This document shows, in pieces, positions 10,846 to 20,502 of a stretch of DNA of 64,000 bases. How positions within the stretch are numbered: the first letter of the stretch is position 1; the number at the start of each line of letters is the position of its first letter. The notes beneath the pieces are model-generated. The model saw nothing but the letters and a program-made list of their open reading frames with translations. It did not search any database and was not told where the DNA came from. Source of the DNA: Hydractinia symbiolongicarpus (Eukaryota; Cnidaria; Hydrozoa; Anthoathecata; Hydractiniidae); NCBI RefSeq assembly GCF_029227915.1, contig NC_079885.1, positions 26,475,001 to 26,539,000 on the forward strand, given 5' to 3'. Position numbers and translations under genes: made by a program.

Positions 10846-11098
10846 ATTTGTCTACTAAGTTAGGTTCACTCTAAGAGCTTACTAACCGCCTCGACTTTGG
10901 CAGACCAATTGGTTAATTGGTGATTGACATTTTGTCTACTAAGCTAGGTTCACTCAAAGAGCTTACTAGCCGCCTCGACCTTGTCAGACCAATTTGTTGA
11001 AAACCACGGAGGGTGACATTGGTGATTGACATTTGTCTACTAAGCTAGGTTCACTCAAAGAGCTTACTAGCCGCCTCGACTTTGTCAGACCAATTTGT
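10846..11098 (-). repeat. Three tandem repeats in the Ty3 3' untranslated region
   Basis: Units start near 10847, 10931 and 11034 with GTCTACTAAGCTAGGTTCAC and run 85-102 bp. Each contains GCCGCCTCGAC and CAGACCAAT. The first unit is the most diverged. They lie between the pol stop and the purine tract, outside the coding region. Function unknown. Confidence 0.8.
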
Positions 11099-11340
11099 TC
11101 CCAACCACAGAAGAGTTCTCCTTGTCCATGAGATGTCCATAGAAGGTAGTACATAAAAAAAAGAGAATCAGTAATTAACATATTTCCTTCATCAGCACGC
11201 TAGCAGATATGAAGCACTTTTGTTTCTACAGTGACTGAGTGTATACTTCCCAGTCGAAACACAGCATTTTGGTATACCCAACACATGTAATTACATACAA
11301 AACTGCATCTGTTTCATCCCTCCCTTAACTATATAGTACC

Positions 11341-12429
11341 TTATCTCCCCTTGGATATTCTGAAAGGTTTTGAACTATAGTAAGCATTTCCATCAGAGTC
11401 ATATGTTAGTATTTTAGGGGGTCTTCTCTCCCTTTTTGGACGTCTCTTTACCTCTGATCTGTCTTCCGTGATATCTGACGCTCCTTCTGTATTATCATCT
11501 CCCATAGTTGTCTCTTCCAAAGCATAATTATCCAATCCATCACTCTCCACTGTACTGTCCAATTCCTCTGTGGGCTCACCTGCGCTTCCCTCGTCTCCTC
11601 GGGTCTCAACTATGCTCTCCACTCCTCCCTCCCCTACAATTTTGACGTCAGGTAAACTATGTTTTCTTTTTCTTTTTTGCAACTTCCGCATCAAATACCT
11701 CTTAAGCGAGTTTGGTAAGTCGTCATCTGAGTCTGAAGTATCACTAGAAATAATTTCTTCTTCAGCTATCTTTCTGCTAGGTTTCTTGACCATCGTTTTT
11801 TTCGTGGATTGTTCTTCTTTGGGAAATAGGTTACATTTCATAAGAAGATTTCTATGTAATGTTCTAATATTTCCTTTCCCATCTTCCTGCTTGACTTTGT
11901 ACACTGGTATGTTTGGAAAACATTCAACTACTTGGAAAACCTTATCCTCCCAATATGAGCGTAGTTTCCCAGTTCCTCCTCTCTCTGATAGGTTTCTTAC
12001 TAATACTCTGTCTCCTTCACTTATTTCACCACCATGTTGTTTCTTGTCATAATGCGACTTACTCTCAGCAGATGCCTTTGTGGAATGGTTAGCTGCAATA
12101 TCACAAGCTTGTTGAAGGGACGTCTTCCACTGATCAATAAAATCTTTCTGGGACCTAGTACATCCATCCCTATCCTCTATCTGGAGCATGTAATCTATGG
12201 GAAGCCTGCTTTCTCTACCAAACATCAAAAAGTGAGGGGTATAACCAGTTGACCTACAGACTGTACTGTTATAAGCAAAAATGAGCTTTTTCACATGGTC
12301 TTTCCAGTTATTCTTTTGTTCCTTATTCAGTGTCTTCAACATGTTAATAACTGTTCGATTTAACCGCTCGCAGTGTCCATTACCCATTGGGTGATATGGT
12401 GTGGTATTTGATTTTTTTATACCTGACAA
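11341..12429 (-). pseudogene. Ty3/gypsy integrase C-terminal part, out of frame with pol
   Basis: It opens SGIKKSNTTPYHPMGNGHC and continues with ERLNR, the third catalytic region of an rve integrase (the Glu of D,D-35-E lies in the GNGHCER segment). The C-terminal domain with GDRVLVRN and YWEDKVFQVVE follows, then a highly charged tail of about 150 residues ending at 11341. It is separated from the rest of pol by a one-base shift near 12574, so the upstream reading frame stops at 12507. Otherwise the sequence looks undamaged. A recent mutation or a sequencing error are both possible. Confidence 0.85.
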
Positions 12430-12506
12430 TTCCTGTAATCTATTCCATAGTTTGTTGTTAAACTCGCTACCTCTGTCATGATGGATTCTTTTAGGAAAGC
12501 CAAAGT

Positions 12507-15500
12507 TTAGTACAAAGTCATTAAATATTTTGTCTGCAGCGGCTTTTGCTGACTTGGTTTTTGTGGCATAGGCTTGGAAAAACGTGTAAAACTATCTATT
12601 ACAACTAACAGATATTCAAAGCCTCCCTTACATCTATCTAGATGCAGAAAATCAATGGATATGATTTCGAATGGTCGTGTACTACTTATCGCTCCCATAG
12701 GTGCTCTTTGCTCCTTACTTGGTCTTTTATCTTTTAGACATTTGCATTTCTTGGTGACATACTCAGAAATATCCTTTGCCATACTGGGCCAGTAAAACCT
12801 TTTCTTTGCCAAATCGATAACACGATCACTGCCCAGGTGTCCCATATTCTCATGTAGTTGAACATAAATTAATTTATGGTACCTTGATGGCATAACAATC
12901 TGTGTATTTTGAGTTGTTACCTTAACAAGTATCTTCTCTTTATTTGTTAACTGTAGGTTATCAAAGTACCTTAACAACTGTTTGGTTTTTCTTGGTAACG
13001 CTTTGATTTGACATATCTGTGGCTTTTTTCCAATCAAAACAGCTTTGTATACTGGTCCTATGATATTATCGTTTATTTGCCAGTTTCGCAACTCTGTCAA
13101 TTCAATTCTTTCTACATCAATGGCAGTGTCTGCGTCAAAGAACGATAAAGCATTTATACTAACTGGTGTGTCAGTTGTTGTATGCAGCACAGAAGTAAGT
13201 ATTGCATTTATTGATTGAATACTGATGTTTTCTGTATGATTCTTAAAGCAGTGCATTCTTGATAGATAGTCACAATCATTACTCATCTTACCGGGTCTGT
13301 ATTTTACGGTGAACTGGAATTGAGATAGAGCTGATACCCATCGGAGACCAGTAGCATTGAGTTTTGCTGTTGTTAAAACATAGGATAAAGGGTTATTGTC
13401 TGAATACACAGTGAAAGGTTTGCTGTAATAAAGGTACTCATGAAATTTGTCACATATAGCCCACTTTAGGGCCAAGAATTCCAATTTTCCTGAATGTAAG
13501 TGGTAATTCTTTTCTGGAGGTGTTAATGTTCTAGACGCATAAGCTATTACCTTAAGAACATCATTTTGCATTTGATACAACACTGCACCCAAACCAGTTT
13601 GTGAAGCGTCACAATGTAGGATGAATGGTTGATTAAAATCTGGGTATGCCATGATCTCGGGTGATTTTAATCTTTCAACAAGGCTATTAACAATTTCAAG
13701 ATGGGCAGGTTTCCAGTCAATCTTTTCTAAAGACGCTTTCTGACCTTTGCTTTTCTTAGCACTATTTACTCTGCTATCTTCCTCTCCATGATATGGGATT
13801 GAAATCAAATCATAAAGTGGCTTCACTTTTCTAGCAAAATCTTTTATAGTTGAACGATAATATCCAAGAAAACCCAGCAAACTTCTCAATTCTCCTACAT
13901 TCTTAGGTGATCTGTTGATTTTCTCAAGAGCTTCAATGGTTCCAGGATCATCCATATATCCTTCAGCCGTGATTATTTTGCCTAAATACTTTACAGACTT
14001 CTTAAAAAGGCAACATTTCTTTGGGTTAAGCTTTGCTCCATTCTCAATCAATTTTTTGAAAATCCTTCCCAAATCATCAAGGTGGTCTTCGAACGTTCCG
14101 CTGTAACCAATTATATCATCCATATATGGAAAACAGATCTCATCCTTTAATTCCCCAAGGCATTCATTCATAAAGCGCTGAAACTTTGGTGGGGCATTCT
14201 TTAGACCATACGGTATCCTGATCCACTCATACAGGGCCCATTGTGTAGAGAATGCTGTATACTTTTGGGATTCTGGATTGACATATCCTTGATGGTATGC
14301 TTGGGAAAGATCCAAGGTGGAGAACCACAATTTTCCAGCAAGGTTGTCAATGATATCGTGCACCCTTGGTATTGGCATGCGATCAGGGATAGTTTTGGCA
14401 TTTAAATCTCTGTAATCTACACAAAGTCTCAGTGAGCCATCTTTTTTTCTAACACATACTACAGGGCTGGAATAAGGAGAATCTGAAGTTTTAATCCATC
14501 CATTCAATTCTAGATTTTTCAGGTGGTCTTTTACCTCTTGGTGGAGCTGCTTAGGAATACGTCTGTAAGCCTTTTGAACTGGAATGTTGTCACCAAGCTT
14601 GATGTCTAATTGCAGCTTCTTAAGACTTCCAATATCATCATGATCTTTAGAGAAAGCCTTATTATACTTTCTGAGAAGAAATTCTACTTTTTCCCTTTGT
14701 TCATCTTTCAGGTGTGTGAGATCCACAGGTGGTAGCCAATCATTCTCTTCCGACATGATAACATTTTCGGTATCTAGAGCACTCACATTAACACAATTAG
14801 CATTCATAGCGGTCATGGTTCCTCTAGCATACGAAGCTTCTCCAATTAATTTTTGGGCTTGTAGTTTTATATCAACACTGTTGTAGTTTGCGATAGGAAA
14901 CACAAGTTTTGATTTTCTTTGCTTGATGATACAGTCTTGCGATTTCAAATCCTCTACTAATTTTGGTGAAACAAATAGGTCCTCATTCGCTTTTTCCAGT
15001 CCTCTGACTTTACATTTTACCAACACCATGCTGTTTGCAGGAACTATAACAGTTTCAGACACAAATACTTTTCCACTATCCTCCTTTCTATCTTCCTGTA
15101 CAGCCTTCACTAATTTTAGCGGTTCAACAAGGGTTGGTAAAGCTGATAGTAAGACATCCAACAGGGTTTCATTTCCTCCCTCCTTCTGAATGATAAATTT
15201 CATCAGATTAAATCCAATTATTGGGGTAGAAATCTGGTCCTTGGTAACAAGAAACGGGGTATTTATGACAATGTTATGGTTTGGTAAGGACAACGGTAAA
15301 ACAGTTACACCAACAAGATTTAGTTCAGTGTTGTTCGCTGCTCTCAACGATATTTTCTCACTATTTCTATCCATGAAATCCTGAACAGGGTAAATATCTT
15401 TCTGTGGTAACTTTTCCTCTAACCACTGTTGACTGACTAAGCAACACATGCTTCCTGTATCCAGCAACCCCTCAAATTCTTTATTTTCTACTCTAACTTT

Positions 15501-16001
15501 AATCAAAGCTTTATCTCCAATCAAGTCCACTATTTCCTTTCTGCATAGGCTACTAGCAGTGACTGGGTTCGCATCAAGAGAGTAAACAAATGTTTGGGTA
15601 TCACATACATTGTTAGAGTTATCCTTAAGACTATTTTTAACATGATTAACAATACCAGCAGACTGAAATGTTTCAGACGGCATCTGCGAAACAACATTAT
15701 TTTCAGCAGGTAAAACAGGTTCAGACAAAACATTTTCAGGTGTAGTAGAAACATAACGCGGACAAACATGATCACATTTTACATTAGATACACTATTAGT
15801 AGTTTCAAAAGAACAATTTTTCTCACCAGACACATGCAGCTTTCCTCCACACAAAACACAAACATGATGAAACAACGACAAATCAGTTTGGGTTACCATA
15901 TTTACAAATTTACCGGACAAATATTCCGGTACCGATTTTTCATTGTTACGGTTTTTATTTACATTAGTTGAAGTCGCACCGCCCGACCCAACTTTGTCTA
16001 G
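12507..16001 (-). CDS. Ty3/gypsy pol: protease, RT, RNase H, integrase N-terminus
   Basis: Pol has no ATG of its own near the start. It is open from the gag frameshift site at 16001, in the -1 frame relative to gag. Domains in order: a Cys/His-rich start (HHVCVLCGG); aspartic protease with LLDTGSMCC at about 15465; RT with STLDLSQAYHQ and the YMDD box at about 14124; RNase H with HCDASQTGLG at about 13615; integrase HHCC zinc region with HENMGHLGSDR at about 12855; and the start of the catalytic core (IDFLHLD). The frame ends at 12507 because of a frameshift near 12574. It would be made as a gag-pol fusion. Confidence 0.92.
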   Translation of the reverse strand, partial: LDKVGSGGATSTNVNKNRNNEKSVPEYLSGKFVNMVTQTDLSLFHHVCVLCGGKLHVSGEKNCSFETTNSVSNVKCDHVCPRYVSTTPENVLSEPVLPAENNVVSQMPSETFQSAGIVNHVKNSLKDNSNNVCDTQTFVYSLDANPVTASSLCRKEIVDLIGDKALIKVRVENKEFEGLLDTGSMCCLVSQQWLEEKLPQKDIYPVQDFMDRNSEKISLRAANNTELNLVGVTVLPLSLPNHNIVINTPFLVTKDQISTPIIGFNLMKFIIQKEGGNETLLDVLLSALPTLVEPLKLVKAVQEDRKEDSGKVFVSETVIVPANSMVLVKCKVRGLEKANEDLFVSPKLVEDLKSQDCIIKQRKSKLVFPIANYNSVDIKLQAQKLIGEASYARGTMTAMNANCVNVSALDTENVIMSEENDWLPPVDLTHLKDEQREKVEFLLRKYNKAFSKDHDDIGSLKKLQLDIKLGDNIPVQKAYRRIPKQLHQEVKDHLKNLELNGWIKTSDSPYSSPVVCVRKKDGSLRLCVDYRDLNAKTIPDRMPIPRVHDIIDNLAGKLWFSTLDLSQAYHQGYVNPESQKYTAFSTQWALYEWIRIPYGLKNAPPKFQRFMNECLGELKDEICFPYMDDIIGYSGTFEDHLDDLGRIFKKLIENGAKLNPKKCCLFKKSVKYLGKIITAEGYMDDPGTIEALEKINRSPKNVGELRSLLGFLGYYRSTIKDFARKVKPLYDLISIPYHGEEDSRVNSAKKSKGQKASLEKIDWKPAHLEIVNSLVERLKSPEIMAYPDFNQPFILHCDASQTGLGAVLYQMQNDVLKVIAYASRTLTPPEKNYHLHSGKLEFLALKWAICDKFHEYLYYSKPFTVYSDNNPLSYVLTTAKLNATGLRWVSALSQFQFTVKYRPGKMSNDCDYLSRMHCFKNHTENISIQSINAILTSVLHTTTDTPVSINALSFFDADTAIDVERIELTELRNWQINDNIIGPVYKAVLIGKKPQICQIKALPRKTKQLLRYFDNLQLTNKEKILVKVTTQNTQIVMPSRYHKLIYVQLHENMGHLGSDRVIDLAKKRFYWPSMAKDISEYVTKKCKCLKDKRPSKEQRAPMGAISSTRPFEIISIDFLHLDRCKGGFEYLLVVIDSFTRFSKPMPQKPSQQKPLQTKYLMTLY

Positions 16002-17221
16002 TTTTTTTCATGCTTATTTTTAAATTTGCGTCTACATCCTGCATAGAAATGTTCTTCAGATCCACAATAAAAACAATGAGTACAATGTTCAACTTTATTT
16101 TTCTGGCAGTTTTCACAAAAATTTCGGCCTCTTCCTTTGAAACGTTCTGAAAAAGGGCGTTGAATTTTCCTCTCGTTGCCGTATTTTATCTGCTCCGCAT
16201 TCTGCGCCACTAACAAACTTACTTCAGCAATCTTATTCTTAATTTCAAGGAATTCTTCGGCAAGGACCAATTTTTTTGAAGGTTCAGAGTTAGAATCTTT
16301 GACCTCAAGCGAATTCGAAACTAAGTTTTTCTTTGAGCCAAATTTTTCTATGTGTTCTACTTCATCTGATACTGCATTAGTAAGCTTACTCAGTAGTTCT
16401 TCATCTGTAGTTTCCTCATTTTTCAGCAGTTCTCTCATTTCGTTTCGCACATTTTCATTTTGTAGGCCAGTTTGAATAGCATGTAAAAAACGTTTTTGTA
16501 CCAAGATAGGATCATAATTAGCTTTTTCTTCCCTAGACACAAACAAAACTTTCTGCCTTAGGTTCATCATTCTTAGCACAAAATCTTGGGCACTTTCTTG
16601 CGGACTTTGTTTTCCTACGCTGAGTGTAGTAAAAAGTGTTGTAGCATCTTTTTCTTTATAATGATACCTAAGTATCCTACTCACTTGATCCAGGTTTAAG
16701 TCAGAGCGGCTCTCCAAATATTGTCTAAGTTCGTTCTCATGTGAGATACTTCCGATAACTGCATCTATTATATTTAATTCAGAATACCCCTTTTTGACCC
16801 CATTTTGAATTTGGAAGATAAGGCTACTAAAAGTTAGGGAGTCTTTTTGGCCTGCTTTTCCAATTTTACCACTGATCTTAAAAGGTTTCATCAAAATATT
16901 TTTCATCCTTTCCTCCTCCTCATCCTTCATTTTTAGTGGACTTCCGTACTCAGATTTAAACATACTGCCAATTGAGACTTTTGGAAATTTTGTTTCTTTA
17001 AAAGACTGGATGACCTCATAAACTTTTTCAAAATACTGTTTCCCCTGATCTGCACTTTCTTCGATTTCCATAGATGTCAGAAACCGGAATATTTGTCTGA
17101 GGAGTAATGTTTTACCTTTTTCTGTTCCAACATCTAACTTCAGTGACAGGCACACCTCCTCCAATTCTTCCTGTGTCAACTCTTGAAGGGATTGGAAGAC
17201 TTCTTGCTCCTTGTCACCCAT
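15998..17221 (-). CDS. Ty3/gypsy Gag with CCHC zinc knuckle
   Basis: 407 residues from an ATG at 17221-17219, some 40 bp inside the primer-binding site. It is rich in charged residues and helical throughout. Near the C-terminus a nucleocapsid-type knuckle CFYCGSEEHFYAGC (C-x2-C-x4-H-x4-C) is preceded by a CENC pair. The stop TAG at 16000-15998 directly follows the codons GAA AAA AAC, a canonical -1 slip site leading into pol. The capsid region is recognised only from position and composition. Confidence 0.9.
   Translation of the reverse strand: MGDKEQEVFQSLQELTQEELEEVCLSLKLDVGTEKGKTLLLRQIFRFLTSMEIEESADQGKQYFEKVYEVIQSFKETKFPKVSIGSMFKSEYGSPLKMKDEEEERMKNILMKPFKISGKIGKAGQKDSLTFSSLIFQIQNGVKKGYSELNIIDAVIGSISHENELRQYLESRSDLNLDQVSRILRYHYKEKDATTLFTTLSVGKQSPQESAQDFVLRMMNLRQKVLFVSREEKANYDPILVQKRFLHAIQTGLQNENVRNEMRELLKNEETTDEELLSKLTNAVSDEVEHIEKFGSKKNLVSNSLEVKDSNSEPSKKLVLAEEFLEIKNKIAEVSLLVAQNAEQIKYGNERKIQRPFSERFKGRGRNFCENCQKNKVEHCTHCFYCGSEEHFYAGCRRKFKNKHEKN
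16001..16007 (-). promoter_or_regulatory. A AAA AAC programmed -1 frameshift site (gag to pol)
   Basis: The heptamer AAAAAAC lies in the gag frame as xxA AAA AAC and is followed at once by the TAG stop. A -1 slip enters the pol frame (16001 to 15920 is exactly 27 codons with no stop). The heptamer is one of the well-known retroviral slippery sequences. A downstream pseudoknot was not checked. Confidence 0.8.
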
Positions 17222-17260
17222 TCTTGTTTACTTCTTTAGCAACTCTTTGCTTTTTAAACA

Positions 17261-17277
17261 ACCACCCTCTGCTACCA
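17261..17277 (-). promoter_or_regulatory. Primer-binding site matching initiator tRNA-Met
   Basis: On the minus strand TGGTAGCAGAGGGTGGT starts two bases from the 5' LTR. It is complementary to the 3' end of animal initiator methionyl tRNA with one mismatch (from knowledge of that tRNA's 3' sequence). Confidence 0.8.
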
Positions 17278-17279
17278 AA

Positions 17280-17609
17280 TGTTGTAAGGTGTTGGACAGA
17301 CAAGAACACTTGTGTATGTTGTTAAATATATTATATAGCTCCTCACTTGTTACATGTCTGTTGCCTACTGATACAGGCTAGCACACCCACTGACCATACC
17401 TGGACTCTCCATCCTACAGCTAAAGGAGAGTCTTGACTAGAGCCCAGGTGGTCAGGGGAAAGTACAGGACAGAACAGCAAAACAAACATGGCTGACTCAC
17501 TGCAAAACAAATACACAAATGCCATGTTTGCAGGACAGGGAACACTGAGATATAAATATAACAAACTATATACAATTTACAGATATATATACAAAACAGT
17601 TCTCCTACA
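17280..17609 (-). repeat. 5' LTR of the Ty3/gypsy element
   Basis: 330 bp and TG...CA bounded. Identical by eye to the copy at 10164. On the minus strand it precedes the primer-binding site, and so drives transcription leftwards. Confidence 0.95.
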
Positions 17610-17613
17610 AGTG

Positions 17614-17745
17614 CAGCTCCTAATTAGGTCTGTGTAGCTCAAAATGAGCATTAAATACTTCAGAACCCCCTATTTAAGTCATGCCCCTTCTGGAAATAAT
17701 AAACAAGGTATTTCCTGGCTAACTATATAATATATGCATGCCATC
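17614..17745 (+). mobile_element. SINE family 1, right part, split by the Ty3 insertion
   Basis: Continues the SINE body (CTAATTAGGTCTGTGTAGCT, then GGAAATAATA) after the AGTG duplication. It ends in a short CATCTCTCTCTGTC tail. Confidence 0.7.
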
Positions 17746-19255
17746 TCTCTCTGTCTGAGGAACCACTCAACAAGCCAGCAACATGTTGATTTAAAGAATT
17801 AGTCAATAGTAATTGCACAGATTGCAACAACAAAACCAAAATATATAAAAATATAATTAAATGCATAATACCGAAAGGATCAAAGTTCTGAAAAAGAAGC
17901 CTAACAACAAATAAGTGTGATGAAATTAAACTATTACTCTTGGAAACCAAATAATATGCAACCGTTTCGTTTTTATCAACCATAAATATTTTAAACAAGC
18001 AAAACGGGTCAGTCAGGTGATACTAACCAATTATATTTTTGGAAATATAATTTTGTTTCAGTAGCAAAATAAAATAGCTTAAATAAAATTATAGTTGCAT
18101 TTCAACCAATGTATTCTATTACGATGATAATGACCAGTGTTTATTCACCAGAAATTAGCATGAATATCCCCGCAAATTTGTAATAACATGCTAATGAACT
18201 TAGAAAAATATAGTGCTTGTAGTAAAAAACAGAAGGAGCAGAATGAAGTTTAGGGGCCACTCACAAATTGATTTTAGAACAGAAAACGTCTGACATTTTG
18301 AAGTATATTTCTCTTAAATTAATTTTTAGGAATTCGAGGTACATAAAGCTTGGTGTCCACCTGTCACATTGCGATATCACAATAACTACAAGCAGACAGA
18401 TTTAGCGATAAAACGTGTGAAGCAATGCTTAGTCTATCCCATTATTTTTCTTGCAATGGAGAATGTAAAATTTTTCATTCTCCATTGCAAAATTCCATTG
18501 GATCGCTGATTTACTTTCACAACAAATTTCCATATTTTTTTAAATAGACAAGAAACGCAGTGTGAAAGTTAACATAGCGCAAATATATGTAAAATTTTAC
18601 ACACAATTGTTAAAATCATAATAATAAAAGAAAGGATTAATTCCGCAGTTGGCTAAACACGTGTTTGAAAACTTGAATTTTGCGTATAAGAACTTTGACA
18701 ATTTTCCCAGCTATTTAACTTCACATGTTGTAGAAAAAGCTTCTGATTTGTTCTCTTAGTATTATACGGTTAAGTAACAAAAGCATTTCAATGCTTTATT
18801 GTGACAACATGAAATTAGGAATGTTAGGAATGTTATTAGGAATGTTGAACATGGTACGTTTGCCCATTGGTTTTCTCTGTTATGGCCAAAGAATGTTTAC
18901 CTTGTTTACCATTTCAACAATATAAAGTGTACGTTATGTCACTATCGTGATTTGTGTAAGAAAAAATCGAACCCTGAAAAAACATTCTACAAAAAACGTA
19001 ATTGACGAATTCGATTTTGCGTTTGACAAAACGTTCACTTAAAAACTGTTTTAAAAATTATTATTTTGCTTTTGTGGATTGTATATTTATTTTATCTTTT
19101 TTAATGTATAATTTTCTTTTTACAAATAGCTAACATTGTAAGAAAGCAAGCGCTCTCTTCTTTAAGCTCGAACACTTTGGTTGCCATTTCTTGTTTTAAA
19201 AGTTCAGCGAATTAGTCCCTTATATGCTTAACTTTCACAAAAAAAAATCACTGGA
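17746..19255. other. Intron remainder without recognised elements
   Basis: AT-rich. A 13-bp-stem hairpin (GCAATGGAGAATG pairing with CATTCTCCATTGC) lies at about 18453-18488. No exon with splice sites was recognised. Confidence 0.4.
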
Positions 19256-19361
19256 ATGCAGTTTCTTTTAAAGCAAAGTTTTGTAAATTCAAACTCGCCT
19301 CCAAAATACAATGTAACAAATTTTAGAGCAACATTCTCTTTTTACTGTTATTCTTGTTTAG

Positions 19362-19972
19362 GTAAATTCCAGCAACGCTTTAGTCACACAGACGTCTCTG
19401 TACCTGACTTTTCCGACTATCGACGCGACTCAACAAAAGACCCGACAGTCAACAGCAATGAATCCGACATTTCTCGTCGTGCGTTTACGTACGTCATGGT
19501 TGCAGGTTTGGGTGTTACTGGCGCACATGCTGGTAAAAACCTGGCTATCGACTTCCTATCTTCAATGAGTGCTTCTGCAGATGTGCTCGCTGTAGCAAAA
19601 GTTGAAGTCGACCTTACAACAATTCCTCCAGGTAAAAACGCCACTATCAAATGGCGTGGTAAGCCGTTATTTGTTCGTCATCGTACCCAAGAAGAGATTG
19701 ATCAAGTGCGTGCTGTTGACTCTGGTTCTTTGAGAGATCCTGCAAGAGACGAGGACCGTGTCAAACACCCCAACTACTTGGTTTTATTGGGTGTATGCAC
19801 TCACTTGGGGTGTGTACCTATTGCAAACGCAGGTGATTTTGGTGGATATTATTGTCCTTGTCATGGTTCACATTATGATGCTTCGGGAAGGATAAGGAAA
19901 GGACCAGCTCCACTAAATTTGGAAATCCCCCCATACGAATTCTCGGACGACACTACGTTGGTGGTCGGATAA
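19362..19972 (+). CDS. UQCRFS1: Cytochrome b-c1 complex Rieske iron-sulphur subunit, exon 2
   Basis: This is the catalytic 2Fe-2S subunit of respiratory complex III, which transfers electrons from ubiquinol to cytochrome c1 in the inner mitochondrial membrane. The exon starts after TTCTTGTTTAG and covers 202 residues plus two bases. It carries the mature N-terminus [15 protein letters not shown], a membrane anchor around [17 protein letters not shown], the hinge [21 protein letters not shown], and both cluster-binding boxes, CTHLGC (about residues 211-216 of the 268-residue model) and CPCHGSHYD. All cluster ligands are present. An ATG at 19256 also opens this frame, but the residues before the acceptor do not look like Rieske and are better read as intron. 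An AATAAA signal lies at 20031. Confidence 0.95.
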
Positions 19973-20502
19973 CGCATGTGGTGACTTTTAACATCTGAAA
20001 GTGTATAAATATAAATTTAATCTGTCTCTGAATAAAGTGAACGTTATCAGTGTGTTTTACACATGTTTTGTTCCGTGTAGAAATATGTCTTGTTTTCCAT
20101 TTGCGTGGTCAGAATGCTAAAAATATAACAGAAATAATAGAAGTATGTAAATATTTTGTTCAATTAATGATATTTCTTGTAATGCGTCAATTTAACGACT
20201 AAGCGCTTAAGGCGATTTTGCACTTGGTTGGTTTTTTGAGCTCAAATTCTAGCAATGATAAGTGCAGGTCTTTTTATAATTAAAACTTCTATTTATTTTC
20301 AAAAGCACTTGACTGAACATGATGGGTCATAACGAATAGCGGTGCAAGATTGTATTTTTTTTTTGTATTTGAGCCAAAGATGGAATTTGAGGTTGGATCA
20401 TAACATCATTCTAATCCCAAGGTTTAGCGTTCGTCGCGTGCATGAGGTTGTTTCTTTTTACGTAATTCCTCAATTTTCTTTTTCTATAATTACATTTGGT
20501 AT
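19973..20502. other. Rieske 3' UTR and intergenic sequence
   Basis: AATAAA at 20031-20036 is the likely polyadenylation signal. Nothing else was recognised before the tail of the LINE that follows. Confidence 0.6.

Larger units (their letters stand above)
10164..17609 (-). mobile_element. Ty3/gypsy LTR retrotransposon, nearly intact, young
   Basis: Two 330-bp LTRs (10164-10493, 17280-17609) starting TG and ending CA, with no difference found by eye. The flanking duplication is AGTG (10160-10163, 17610-17613). A primer-binding site is at 17261-17277, a purine tract at 10494-10501, gag at 15998-17221 and pol at 11341-16001. Identical LTRs imply very recent insertion. The only lesion seen is a one-base frameshift in the integrase core near 12574. 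The element sits within a SINE, inside the Rieske intron, opposite in sense to the host gene. Confidence 0.93.
7696..19361 (+). other. 11.7-kb Rieske intron filled with retroelements
   Basis: Donor GTAAGT at 7696 and acceptor TTCTTGTTTAG ending at 19361. The intron contains SINEs at 8041, 8649 and 10071/17614, LINE copy 2 (minus strand) at 8690-10070 and a Ty3/gypsy provirus-like insertion at 10164-17609. The parts at 7696-8040 and 17746-19361 hold no recognised element apart from a hairpin at 18453-18488. Confidence 0.65.

Noticed and set aside
10846-11098. CRISPR-like array
   Set aside because: Units are 85-102 bp and contiguous, not short repeats with unique spacers, and lie within a retrotransposon of an animal genome.
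19256-19361. ATG at 19256 as the start of the Rieske protein
   Set aside because: The residues before the acceptor do not resemble a Rieske presequence, and a strong polypyrimidine-AG acceptor precedes the conserved part; exon 1 at 7500 fits better.
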